From an uncultured Porphyromonadaceae bacterium (GTDB lineage: Bacteria > Bacteroidota > Bacteroidia > Bacteroidales > Muribaculaceae), in contig CALJBF010000058.1 of the NCBI GenBank assembly GCA_938027385.1, forward strand, positions 1 through 11,620: a DNA stretch of 11,620 bases. Direction: 5' to 3'. Below the pieces are notes generated by a model that did not search any database, had not been told where the DNA came from, and saw only the letters and a program-made list of their open reading frames with translations. The stretch's first letter is position 1; each line of letters begins with the position of its first letter. A program made the position numbers and the translations under genes. This document shows, in pieces, positions 1 through 5,986 of the stretch.

Positions 1-743
1 TGGCAGATATGTTCGATGTTCCGGCCGTAGCGCAATGTCTGCTGCGGGCCGGTGGTGGCATCGGCGCCGAGGGCGCGGAATGTGTCGGTGATGAAGTCGG
101 TGACGAAACGGTTCTCTCGCAGGTTTTTGTCGTCCCAGGGGGTGTCGCCCTCGGTGCGCGGACGTGTTCCGGCGAGCGACATCACGCGGCAACGGCGTGT
201 GGTGGCGTCGTGGTCGAGCAGAAGTTCGGGGGTGGCGCCGAGCCACAGCCCGGTTTCAGGGGTGTGGAATATGAACCGGAATGTCTGTGGAAACTCCCGG
301 CACAAGTCGTCGAATATGGTTCCGGCAGTGGTGCCGTCGGCCATCGTGGCTGAAATCGCCCGCGAGAATACCGTCTTTCCCTGCCTCTGGCGGCATGATT
401 CCATGACGCGGCTCACTGCGGCAAGATATTCGTCGCGGGTAATCTGCGGCACCGTTGTGGAGGTCTCAGGGGGAGTACAGTTGCCGGGTATGGCGGCTAC
501 AGACTCTGCGAACGTCTCGGGTGTGACCTCCCGTTCTATGGTGATTCGGTCGTGCCAGGGCGCAAGCCATGGTGAGATTACGAAACTGTCGGTTGAGGAA
601 ACCTCACCATGCGTAGTGACGCACGTTTCGTGTGTGCGCCCGTTTTCCGATATGAAATATCTGGCCCGCTGTTCGCCGGGCAATAGACAGATGGCGAATG
701 TGAGCCCTTTCGAGACGGCGTTGTCGACAACCTGTTTCAGCAT
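1..743 (-). CDS. menF: Isochorismate synthase (MenF/EntC-type chorismate-binding enzyme), partial: N-terminal 247 codons
   Basis: The enzyme isomerises chorismate to isochorismate, the first committed step of menaquinone synthesis (cytosolic). Reading the minus strand from ATG 743-741 gives an open frame that runs off the left edge without a stop; the C-terminal third is missing. Family landmarks are visible. GKTVFSRAI (122-130) carries the lysine at 123 that matches the general base. GATPELLL (169-176) carries Glu173 at the general-acid position. SLAGTRPR (189-196) is the chorismate-binding family signature. KNLREN (206-211) contains Glu210, matching a Mg2+ ligand. YGRNIEH (239-245) is the next conserved block. 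The start overlaps the rimO stop by 7 nt, so translation is probably coupled. Anthranilate or aminodeoxychorismate synthase component I are relatives; the lysine in KTVFSR favours isochorismate synthase. Other men genes probably follow beyond base 1 (inference). Confidence 0.87.
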   Translation of the reverse strand, partial: MLKQVVDNAVSKGLTFAICLLPGEQRARYFISENGRTHETCVTTHGEVSSTDSFVISPWLAPWHDRITIEREVTPETFAESVAAIPGNCTPPETSTTVPQITRDEYLAAVSRVMESCRQRQGKTVFSRAISATMADGTTAGTIFDDLCREFPQTFRFIFHTPETGLWLGATPELLLDHDATTRRCRVMSLAGTRPRTEGDTPWDDKNLRENRFVTDFITDTFRALGADATTGPQQTLRYGRNIEHIC

Positions 744-2044
744 GGACGCGCTATGAGTTCAAACGGCAGAGCCTCGGTGATCTCAACGTTATAATACCGG
801 CCGGGGATGAGTTCGCGGGTCTTCTCGACGAGCACCTGCGGGTCGACTTCGGGGCTGTCCCACTGGGTGCGGCCGATGTAATAGTCATCCTCTTCGGCAT
901 CGATCACCACCTCTACGGTCTTGCCGACCTTTTCCTGCTGTATCTCAAGCGAGATCTCCTCCTGCAGGGCCATAAGGCGGTCAAGACGCTCCTGTTTCAC
1001 TTCTGCGGGAATGTCGTCGGCGAAGTGCTGAGCGCCGTAGGTGTCCTCCTCCTCGCAGTATGCGAAAGCTCCCATGCGCTCGAAACGCTGGCGGCGCACG
1101 AAATCCATCAGTTCCTCGAATTCCTCGGGGCCTTCGCCGGGGAATCCGGTCATCAGTGTGGTGCGGATGTGTATGCCGGGCACCTTGGCGCGTATCTCGT
1201 CAAGCAGCTGTTCGGTCTCGCGGCGGGTGATGTGGCGGCGCATGTTGGCCAGCACCTTGTCTGACGCATGCTGCAGGGCTATGTCGAGGTAGGCGCACAC
1301 ATTGTCGCGCTCCCTGATCACGTCGAGTATGTCGTGGGGGAACTGGGCGGGGTAGGCGTAGTGCAGTCTGAGCCAGTGTACACCCTCGATGTCGGCCAGG
1401 CGGTTTACAAGCCGTGCCAGCGACAGTTCGCCGTAGAGGTCGAGTCCGTAGCTCGACAGATCCTGGGCGATGATGTTGAACTCGCTGAACCCCTGCGCCA
1501 CCAGGGCACGTACCTCATTCTCGATATCCTCGACGGGGCGCGATTTGAAACGCCCCGTTATGAGCGGGATGGCGCAGAACGCGCAGAAACGGTTGCACCC
1601 CTCGGCAATCTTGATGAATGCGTTCGAGGGGCCGGTGGTGACGCGGCGGCGCGCTCCGGCTGCAGGAGTGGCTGGTGTGGCATGTGCGGGTGCCTTCAGT
1701 TCGTCGACAATGCCGCCCCAGTCGAATTTGCCGTAGATGCGGTCGATTTCGGGCATCTCGTGGGTGAGCATCTGGCGGTAACGTTCCGAGAGGCAGCCCA
1801 TCACGAAGATGCGCCCTATGCGCCCGGCGGCTTTGGCCTGTCCGAGCTCAAGTATGGTGTTTATCGATTCCTCTTTGGCGTCGCCGATAAAGCCGCAGGT
1901 GTTCACCACCACGACATCAGCGGGACCGTCATCCTCGAACCTGACGTCACAACCGACGTCGCCGAGCCTCTGCATCAGAGACTCGGCGTCGACGAGGTTT
2001 TTTGAGCAACCGAGAGATATGATGTTTACCCGTGTCGGTTTCAT
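737..2044 (-). CDS. rimO: Ribosomal protein S12 (aspartate C3) methylthiotransferase RimO
   Basis: RimO is a radical-SAM enzyme that adds a methylthio group to a conserved aspartate of ribosomal protein S12. The 435-residue length is normal for the family. The N-terminal UPF0004 domain has the three cluster cysteines: Cys13 in SLGCSKN, Cys50 in NTCGF and Cys84 in MGCLSERY. The radical-SAM motif EGCNRFCAFC supplies Cys150, Cys154 and Cys157 for the second 4Fe-4S cluster. A TRAM domain occupies roughly residues 370-435. SLGCSKNLVD and the C-terminal PFEL are typical of RimO rather than MiaB. A low-complexity Ala/Pro/Thr linker (118-131) sits between the first two domains. It starts at ATG 2044, 13 nt after the ftsY stop, and its stop lies inside the start region of the menF-type gene, so the three genes probably share a transcript. 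Confidence 0.98.
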   Translation of the reverse strand: MKPTRVNIISLGCSKNLVDAESLMQRLGDVGCDVRFEDDGPADVVVVNTCGFIGDAKEESINTILELGQAKAAGRIGRIFVMGCLSERYRQMLTHEMPEIDRIYGKFDWGGIVDELKAPAHATPATPAAGARRRVTTGPSNAFIKIAEGCNRFCAFCAIPLITGRFKSRPVEDIENEVRALVAQGFSEFNIIAQDLSSYGLDLYGELSLARLVNRLADIEGVHWLRLHYAYPAQFPHDILDVIRERDNVCAYLDIALQHASDKVLANMRRHITRRETEQLLDEIRAKVPGIHIRTTLMTGFPGEGPEEFEELMDFVRRQRFERMGAFAYCEEEDTYGAQHFADDIPAEVKQERLDRLMALQEEISLEIQQEKVGKTVEVVIDAEEDDYYIGRTQWDSPEVDPQVLVEKTRELIPGRYYNVEITEALPFELIARPC

Positions 2045-2057
2045 CTATTATTTCGGG

Positions 2058-3023
2058 TTATTTGCTGTCGCCGAAAAGCGACTCCACGAACTCGCGCTTG
2101 TGGAATACCTGCAGGTCGTTGATACCTTCGCCCAGGCCGATGTATTTCACCGGAATCTTGAACTGGTCTGAGATGCCGATCACCACGCCCCCTTTGGCGG
2201 TGCCGTCGAGTTTGGTCACGGCAAGCTCGTTGACCTGCGTGGCGGCAACGAACTGGCGCGCCTGCTCGAATGCGTTCTGGCCTGTGGAACCATCGAGTAC
2301 CAGCAGAACCTCATGCGGCGCTCCGGGAACCACGCGCTCCATCACGTTGCGGATTTTCGACAGCTCGTCCATCAGCCCCTTCTTGTTATGGAGACGGCCG
2401 GCGGTGTCGATAATCACCACGTCGATGTCGTTGGCCTTGGCCGACTGCAGGGTGTCGAAAGCCACGGCGGCGGGATCGGCTCCGAGTTTCTGTTTCACCA
2501 CGGGCACTCCGGCGCGCTCACCCCAGATGTCGAGTTGTTCGACGGCGGCGGCGCGGAAAGTGTCGGCGGCACCGAGCATCACCTTGTTGCCGGCGGCCTT
2601 GAACTGGGCGGCCAGCTTGCCGATTGTGGTGGTTTTGCCCACGCCGTTTACGCCCACCACCATTATGACATGCGGATGGTGGCCGGCGGGAACGGTGAAG
2701 TCCTCGTCGGTCGACTCATTGTTGTTCTCGGCCAGGAGCTGGCAGATCTCGTCGCGCAGCAGGACGTTGAGCTCCGACGAGCTCACGAACTTGTCGCGGG
2801 CCACACGTTTCTGCAGACGGTCGATGATCTTGAGCGTTGTGTCGACACCTACGTCAGAGGTGATGAACACCTCCTCGAGTTCGTCGAGCACATCGTCATC
2901 GACTTTCGATTTACCTGCGATTGCGCGTGAGATCTTGTTGAAGAACCCCTGTTTGGTGCGCTCGAGTCCGTTGTCGAGAGTCTCTTTCTTTTCTTTAGAG
3001 AAGAATTTGCTGAACAGTCCCAA
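2058..3023 (-). CDS. ftsY: Signal recognition particle receptor FtsY
   Basis: FtsY is the membrane-associated SRP GTPase receptor that delivers ribosome-nascent chain complexes to the Sec translocon. The NG domain is complete in 321 residues: helical N domain (about 15-100), P-loop GVNGVGKTT (124-132), DTFRAAA (154-160), DTAGR (206-210), TKLDG (270-274) and GLGEG (296-300). The acidic A domain of E. coli FtsY is absent; the protein begins MGLFSKFFSKEKK, a short N-terminus that I recall as usual in Bacteroidota. The start codon is TTG (3023-3021). No in-frame ATG lies near it, and the MGLFS beginning matches the family, so I accept the TTG. It is 68 nt downstream of the DUF3127 gene and 13 nt upstream of rimO. 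Confidence 0.98.
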   Translation of the reverse strand: MGLFSKFFSKEKKETLDNGLERTKQGFFNKISRAIAGKSKVDDDVLDELEEVFITSDVGVDTTLKIIDRLQKRVARDKFVSSSELNVLLRDEICQLLAENNNESTDEDFTVPAGHHPHVIMVVGVNGVGKTTTIGKLAAQFKAAGNKVMLGAADTFRAAAVEQLDIWGERAGVPVVKQKLGADPAAVAFDTLQSAKANDIDVVIIDTAGRLHNKKGLMDELSKIRNVMERVVPGAPHEVLLVLDGSTGQNAFEQARQFVAATQVNELAVTKLDGTAKGGVVIGISDQFKIPVKYIGLGEGINDLQVFHKREFVESLFGDSK

Positions 3024-3058
3024 AGTAGATCAGTTTGAGGTTACCTGTGCATATTGAT

Positions 3059-3089
3059 GTTTGCTCCGGGTACCGGAGATTTTGCAAAC
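3059..3089 (-). other. Stem-loop between the DUF3127 gene and ftsY
   Basis: A perfect 6-bp GC-rich stem, CTCCGG (3064-3069) with CCGGAG (3073-3078), closes a 3-nt loop. It is extended by GTTTG (3059-3063) with CAAAC (3085-3089) across a 6-nt bulge. It lies in the 68-nt gap between the stop of the DUF3127 gene and the TTG start of ftsY. No T-run follows the stem on the minus strand, so it is not a standard intrinsic terminator. It could be an RNA-processing or stability element that sets unequal expression of the two genes (inference). Confidence 0.45.
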
Positions 3090-3091
3090 CC

Positions 3092-3514
3092 TTAGAAGGG
3101 GAGGTCGTCGTTGGCGTTGCCCTGTGCGGCGAACGGGTCGGCGGCAGGTGTGGGCATTGCCGGGGCGGCCATGGCGGGGGGTACCGGAGCGTTGGGGTAG
3201 GCCTGTCCGGGCATCGTGGCGGGGCCTGCTACGGGAGCGCCGGCGGCCTGTGCGGGCTCTGATTTCCAGCCGCGGATCGAGGTGTACCAGCGGCCGTTGT
3301 ACTCGCGGCTCTCGATGTCGAAACTCAGCTTGATTTCATCGCCCACGTTGAGGGGGTACTGGTCGGCGCGCTCGCCGAAGAAGTCAAAATGCACCTTTTT
3401 GGGGTATGTCTCGACGGTCTCGAGCACATATTCGCGTTTTTTCCAGGCGTTGCCAGCCTTCGAGGTGCCGCTGACTTCGGGGAGAGCGACAATGATTTTG
3501 CCGATGATTTCCAT
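3092..3514 (-). CDS. DUF3127 domain protein, OB-fold/SSB-like, with an SSB-type acidic tail
   Basis: The 140-residue protein starts at ATG 3514 (MEIIGKIIVALP); the frame is open further upstream, but conservation begins at this Met. Residues 1-90 match the Bacteroidota DUF3127 family as I remember it: the segments TSKAGNAWKKREYVLET, FGERADQYPLNVGDEIKLSF and the IESREYNGRWYT block, predicted to form an OB fold. Residues 90-130 are a Pro/Ala/Gly-rich disordered linker. The chain ends NDDLPF, closely resembling the C-terminal tip by which SSB recruits partner proteins (DDDIPF in E. coli SSB). A single-strand nucleic-acid-binding role is likely but not established for this family. There are no membrane segments. 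It probably heads the ftsY-rimO-menF transcript, from the promoter at 3595-3602. Confidence 0.9.
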   Translation of the reverse strand: MEIIGKIIVALPEVSGTSKAGNAWKKREYVLETVETYPKKVHFDFFGERADQYPLNVGDEIKLSFDIESREYNGRWYTSIRGWKSEPAQAAGAPVAGPATMPGQAYPNAPVPPAMAAPAMPTPAADPFAAQGNANDDLPF

Positions 3515-3594
3515 ATATATCTTAGGTGTTATAGATTTTCTGTATGCAGGGGCGCCGTCATCCCGGGTGGGATTCACAAGGCCCGATTAGCTGA

Positions 3595-3602
3595 CAAAGT
3601 TA
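3595..3602 (-). promoter_or_regulatory. Promoter -7 box (TAACTTTG) of the DUF3127-ftsY operon
   Basis: On the minus strand TAACTTTG fits the Bacteroidota -7 consensus TAnnTTTG exactly. No TTG is present about 20 bp upstream, so the -33 element is weak. Transcription would begin near 3589 and leave a leader of about 75 nt before ATG 3514. Confidence 0.55.
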
Positions 3603-3742
3603 CAAAAAAATCGTCACCGCCACGCCGATTCCTCCGCTTTTTTTAACAATCTTGAAAATTGTAGCTACGGTAGTAGTAGGGGTTGATGTGTCAGACATGT
3701 CAGGTACCCCGGATTTATCATTTTTGTCAGCAACCCTCGTGA

Positions 3743-3774
3743 TTTGCAAGTGTTATACAATTGTATTATCTTTG
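3743..3774 (+). promoter_or_regulatory. Promoter P1 upstream of the TA operon, with palindromic operator candidate
   Basis: TTTG (3743-3746) and TATCTTTG (3767-3774) are separated by 20 bp, an excellent match to the Bacteroidota -33/-7 consensus. The spacer contains a perfect 12-bp palindrome, ATACAATTGTAT (3755-3766), abutting the -7 box. A repressor bound there would block the promoter. RHH antitoxins commonly bind palindromes in their own promoters, so autoregulation by the antitoxin at 3906 is the natural reading (inference). Transcription would start near 3780, about 125 nt before the antitoxin start codon. Confidence 0.65.
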
Positions 3775-3783
3775 CACTACAAT

Positions 3784-3875
3784 ATGATTGCCAACGTAAA
3801 AAATTTGGTATCGATATACATATTGACCATAAACTTGTAGGGATAGCCAGACATTTAGACGGCATCAGTGGCTAA
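3784..3875 (+). pseudogene. Possible frameshifted remnant or leader ORF behind promoter P1
   Basis: An ATG at 3784, a few bases after the predicted P1 start site, opens an 18-codon frame ending at TAG 3838-3840. After the A6 run at 3798-3803, another frame stays open to TAA 3873-3875 and reads KFGIDIHIDHKLVGIARHL, which looks more protein-like. One extra A in the run would join the two into a peptide of about 30 residues. I do not recognise a family. It may be a decayed gene, an RNA leader, or chance in AT-rich DNA. Confidence 0.2.
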
Positions 3876-3881
3876 CAGGTA

Positions 3882-3889
3882 TATCTTTG
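3882..3889 (+). promoter_or_regulatory. Second -7 box (TATCTTTG) directly before the antitoxin
   Basis: TATCTTTG fits TAnnTTTG and would start transcription near 3895, leaving a leader of about 10 nt before ATG 3906. No TTG occurs at the right distance upstream, so it may be weak or dependent on an activator. The same 8-mer occurs in P1. Confidence 0.4.
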
Positions 3890-3905
3890 CCAGAAATTAT
3901 TAGTC

Positions 3906-4154
3906 ATGAATACTGCATCAGTTCCCAGAAAACAGACCTCATTCCGTTTGAATGAGGAGCTTCTTTCACGCCTTCAGGCCGAGGCCAAGCGCCATAATCG
4001 CAGTCTCAACAATCTTGTGGAGAGTGTGCTTATGGCATTTGTGGCAGAGCGCCCCAACAACATCACTCTTGCGGCTATGAAAGAGGCGGAAATTTCAAAG
4101 AATCTCGACACTCTCGACCTGAAAAGTTTCCGCAGTTTTGTCGATTCGTTATGA
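3906..4154 (+). CDS. Type II antitoxin, ribbon-helix-helix type, partner of YafQ-family toxin
   Basis: The 82-residue protein should bind and neutralise the toxin encoded immediately downstream and repress their shared promoter. Residues 9-46 fit a ribbon-helix-helix/Arc-like DNA-binding segment: a short basic strand (KQTSFRLNEELL), helix A with LQAEAKRHNRS, then helix B (LNNLVESVLMAFV). The tail (50-82), with KEAEISKNLDTLDLKSFRSFVDSL, is the expected toxin-binding part. Its stop codon overlaps the toxin start as ATGA (4151-4154), the usual coupling in these operons. The family is inferred from fold pattern and context; the sequence is not close to E. coli DinJ as I remember it. Confidence 0.87.
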   Translation: MNTASVPRKQTSFRLNEELLSRLQAEAKRHNRSLNNLVESVLMAFVAERPNNITLAAMKEAEISKNLDTLDLKSFRSFVDSL

Positions 4155-4420
4155 ATATCCTTAAGCTTACGTCTCAGTTTAAGAAAGATCTTAAGCGATA
4201 TAAACACAAAATAGAGGTAATAGATCGACTTGAGGAAATTCTCAACATGCTTGTAAACGGGCAGCCCGTTCCCGAAGAACACAGACCGCACGCTCTGACA
4301 GGCAATTACCGCGGCTATATGGAGTGTCATGTCGAGAATGACACGTTACTGATATGGTGGGACAAGGAGAAAGGAATCATCAAACTTATCCGTTTTGGAT
4401 CACACTCTGAATTATTCTGA
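4151..4420 (+). CDS. YafQ-family type II toxin (mRNA interferase)
   Basis: This 89-residue RelE-superfamily ribonuclease is expected to cleave mRNA on the ribosome when released from its antitoxin. The beginning (LTSQFKKDLKRYKHK) and end (LIRFGSHSELF) are typical of YafQ. Aligned from memory with E. coli YafQ, the catalytic positions are all kept: His47, His60, Asp64, His85 and Phe89 match His50, His63, Asp67, His87 and Phe91. The block HALTGNYRGYMECHVENDTL is intact, so the toxin is probably active. The gene overlaps the antitoxin by 4 nt. No convincing intrinsic terminator is visible in the 98 bp before the convergent acetyltransferase gene. Confidence 0.95.
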   Translation: MNILKLTSQFKKDLKRYKHKIEVIDRLEEILNMLVNGQPVPEEHRPHALTGNYRGYMECHVENDTLLIWWDKEKGIIKLIRFGSHSELF

Positions 4421-4518
4421 CTTGCAAATTGTTCGACAGATGTTTTTGAGATTGTCTGCCTCTAAGCCATTCTCTTAAGCCTACACCAGAATACCATCTA
4501 TCGAAATGCCCGAATGGG

Positions 4519-5082
4519 TCAGAGGGATTTGAGGGGGCGTGCGGGGTTGCCGCAGACGAGGGTCGAGGCGGAAACATCGCGGGTGACGACCGAGCCGGCG
4601 CCGATTACCGCGTTGTCGCCGACGGTGACACCGGGCAGCAGAATGGCGCCGCCGCCAATCCAGACGTTGTTGCCGATGGTTACGGGACGCGCCCATTCCA
4701 CACCGGTGTTACGGCTCTCGGCGTCGAGCGGGTGGCATGCGGTGAAGATGCTCACGTTGGGGCCGATGAAGGCGTTGTCGCCGATGCGCACCTCGGCCTC
4801 GTCGAGAATGGTGAGGTTGAAGTTGGCAAAGAAGTTCTCGCCCACATGGATGTTACAGCCGTAATCGCACCTGAACGGCTGGTTGACATGTAGCCGCTCT
4901 CCGCATGACCCCAGCAGTTCGCGCAGCAGTGTCTGCATGCGCTCTGTCTCGCCGGGATGCAGATTGTTGAATTCCCACAAATGTGCCCGGGTGACTTTCA
5001 GGCGCTCCTGAAACTCCTCACGGACGGCGTCATAAACTTCGCCGCGCAACATTTTAGCCCATTCGGCCTCGAAATCAGTCAT
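4519..5082 (-). CDS. Maltose/galactoside-type O-acetyltransferase (Maa/LacA/NodL family)
   Basis: The protein should transfer acetyl from acetyl-CoA to a hydroxyl of a sugar or related acceptor in the cytosol. The N-terminal helical cap EWAKMLRGEVYDA (about 7-19) is typical of Maa/LacA. The rest is a left-handed beta-helix with hexapeptide repeats (for example VRIGDN, VTIGNNVWIG, VTVGDNAVIGAGSVVTRDV). The catalytic His is His117 in TACHPLD, and the chain ends CGNPARPLKSL as in the family. I start at ATG 5082 (MTDFEAEW, 187 residues); an in-frame TTG lies two codons upstream at 5088. The acceptor cannot be told from sequence. It is transcribed divergently from the PAS-LuxR regulator, which makes that regulator a candidate controller. 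Confidence 0.92.
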   Translation of the reverse strand: MTDFEAEWAKMLRGEVYDAVREEFQERLKVTRAHLWEFNNLHPGETERMQTLLRELLGSCGERLHVNQPFRCDYGCNIHVGENFFANFNLTILDEAEVRIGDNAFIGPNVSIFTACHPLDAESRNTGVEWARPVTIGNNVWIGGGAILLPGVTVGDNAVIGAGSVVTRDVSASTLVCGNPARPLKSL

Positions 5083-5110
5083 CTTCAAAGTATGGTTTCG
5101 TTATCGACTG

Positions 5111-5118
5111 CAAATTTA
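5111..5118 (-). promoter_or_regulatory. Promoter -7 box (TAAATTTG) of the O-acetyltransferase gene
   Basis: On the minus strand TAAATTTG fits TAnnTTTG. Transcription would begin near 5105, about 23 nt before ATG 5082. No TTG lies at the standard -33 distance. The region upstream of the box is shared with the divergent promoter at 5131-5138. Confidence 0.5.
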
Positions 5119-5130
5119 GCGAAAAAGACC

Positions 5131-5138
5131 TACATTTG
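5131..5138 (+). promoter_or_regulatory. Promoter -7 box (TACATTTG) of the PAS-LuxR regulator gene
   Basis: TACATTTG fits TAnnTTTG. An imperfect -33 (CTG, 5108-5110) lies 20 bp upstream and overlaps the start region of the opposing promoter. Transcription would begin near 5145, about 50 nt before ATG 5194. Confidence 0.45.
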
Positions 5139-5193
5139 CGTACCGGTTTGCCGGATTTGCATGCTGATTCATATACTGTACCGATAATGCCCG

Positions 5194-5967
5194 ATGGATA
5201 TATTGCGAAAAGAGCTGAATGCAGTGTACGCAGCACAGTGCCTTGACCGCGAGGTGCTTGACTCTACGGTTATCGCCGATTGCCGCCGGGCGGTCGAGGC
5301 CATGACCGGGGTAAGCGACGCGTGCGCGGTCATTACCGACGCCTCGTGCGACAGGTGTTACCTATATGCCGGGCGTTTCGGTGCCCTGATGGGGATAAAC
5401 GACGGCGACAGGCTTTCGGAAATTCTGGATTCGAGCGATGAAGACCTGATATACAACCGTCTGCACCCTGAAGATCTGGTCGACAAGCGTATGCTCGAGT
5501 ATGAGTTCTTCAAATACGTCGACACGCTCGATGCCGGCGAAAAGACAGCATGGCGCGCAACCTGCCGCATCCGTCTGCGCGACCGGGGCGGCGAGTACCG
5601 CGTGGTCGACAACTCCACTCAGATTCTGCGGCTCTCGCCAGCCGGACGCATGTGGCTGATACTATGTCGCTACGACCTGTCGCCTGACCAGTCTGTGCCT
5701 GAAGGCATAGAGCCGCGTATAGTGAGCAACGTCACAGGGAGGGTGATGGCACTGTCGTTCGACAAACGTCGCGGCCGGGTACTCACCGGCCGCGAGAAGG
5801 AGATTCTTCACATGATTAAGGAGGGGAGGCTGAGCAAGCAGATTGCCGCGTCGCTCGGCATAAGCGTGCACACGGTGAACCGTCACCGGCAGAACATCCT
5901 CGACAAGCTCAGTGTCGGAAATTCCGTCGAGGCCATCATGGCTGCCACGGCGATGAAACTAATCTGA
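5194..5967 (+). CDS. PAS-like domain plus LuxR-type HTH transcriptional regulator
   Basis: This 257-residue cytosolic protein is a probable DNA-binding regulator. Residues 40-165 look like a PAS-type sensor: YLYAGRFGALMGI, the HPEDL motif near residue 90, then RATCRIRLRDRGGEYRVVDNSTQ and WLILCRYDLSPDQ. Similar regulators with HPEDL are common in Bacteroidales. Residues 197-257 form a LuxR/GerE HTH: LTGREKEILHMIKEG, SKQIAASLGIS and the recognition helix VHTVNRHRQNILDKL. There is no response-regulator receiver domain, so the signal is probably a ligand or partner sensed by the PAS fold. It lies divergent from the acetyltransferase and convergent with the DJ-1 gene, 19 nt away. Target genes cannot be deduced. 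Confidence 0.9.
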   Translation: MDILRKELNAVYAAQCLDREVLDSTVIADCRRAVEAMTGVSDACAVITDASCDRCYLYAGRFGALMGINDGDRLSEILDSSDEDLIYNRLHPEDLVDKRMLEYEFFKYVDTLDAGEKTAWRATCRIRLRDRGGEYRVVDNSTQILRLSPAGRMWLILCRYDLSPDQSVPEGIEPRIVSNVTGRVMALSFDKRRGRVLTGREKEILHMIKEGRLSKQIAASLGISVHTVNRHRQNILDKLSVGNSVEAIMAATAMKLI

Positions 5968-5986
5968 GGCCTGACAGAGAGAATGC

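Larger units (their letters stand above)
3515..3905. other. AT-rich intergenic region between the housekeeping operon and the TA operon
   Basis: These 391 bases contain no complete gene that I can recognise. They hold the minus-strand promoter at 3595-3602, the plus-strand promoter with palindrome at 3743-3774, a second plus-strand -7 box at 3882-3889 and a short, possibly frameshifted reading frame at 3784-3875. From about 3600 through the toxin gene the composition is visibly richer in A+T than the surrounding GC-rich genes, as expected if the TA cassette was acquired. TGTCAG occurs three times between 3690 and 3730, without an evident function. Confidence 0.6.

Noticed and set aside
52..756. 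Long plus-strand open frame at the left edge
   Set aside because: It is antisense to the isochorismate synthase fragment, which shows family motifs; its own translation is Ser/Arg-rich and featureless.
1268..2005. Plus-strand open frame of 245 codons
   Set aside because: It lies antisense to rimO, a certain gene; open antisense frames are expected in GC-rich coding DNA.
4433..4460. GACA...TGTC inverted repeat after the toxin gene
   Set aside because: Only four base pairs with a long loop; not supportable as a terminator.
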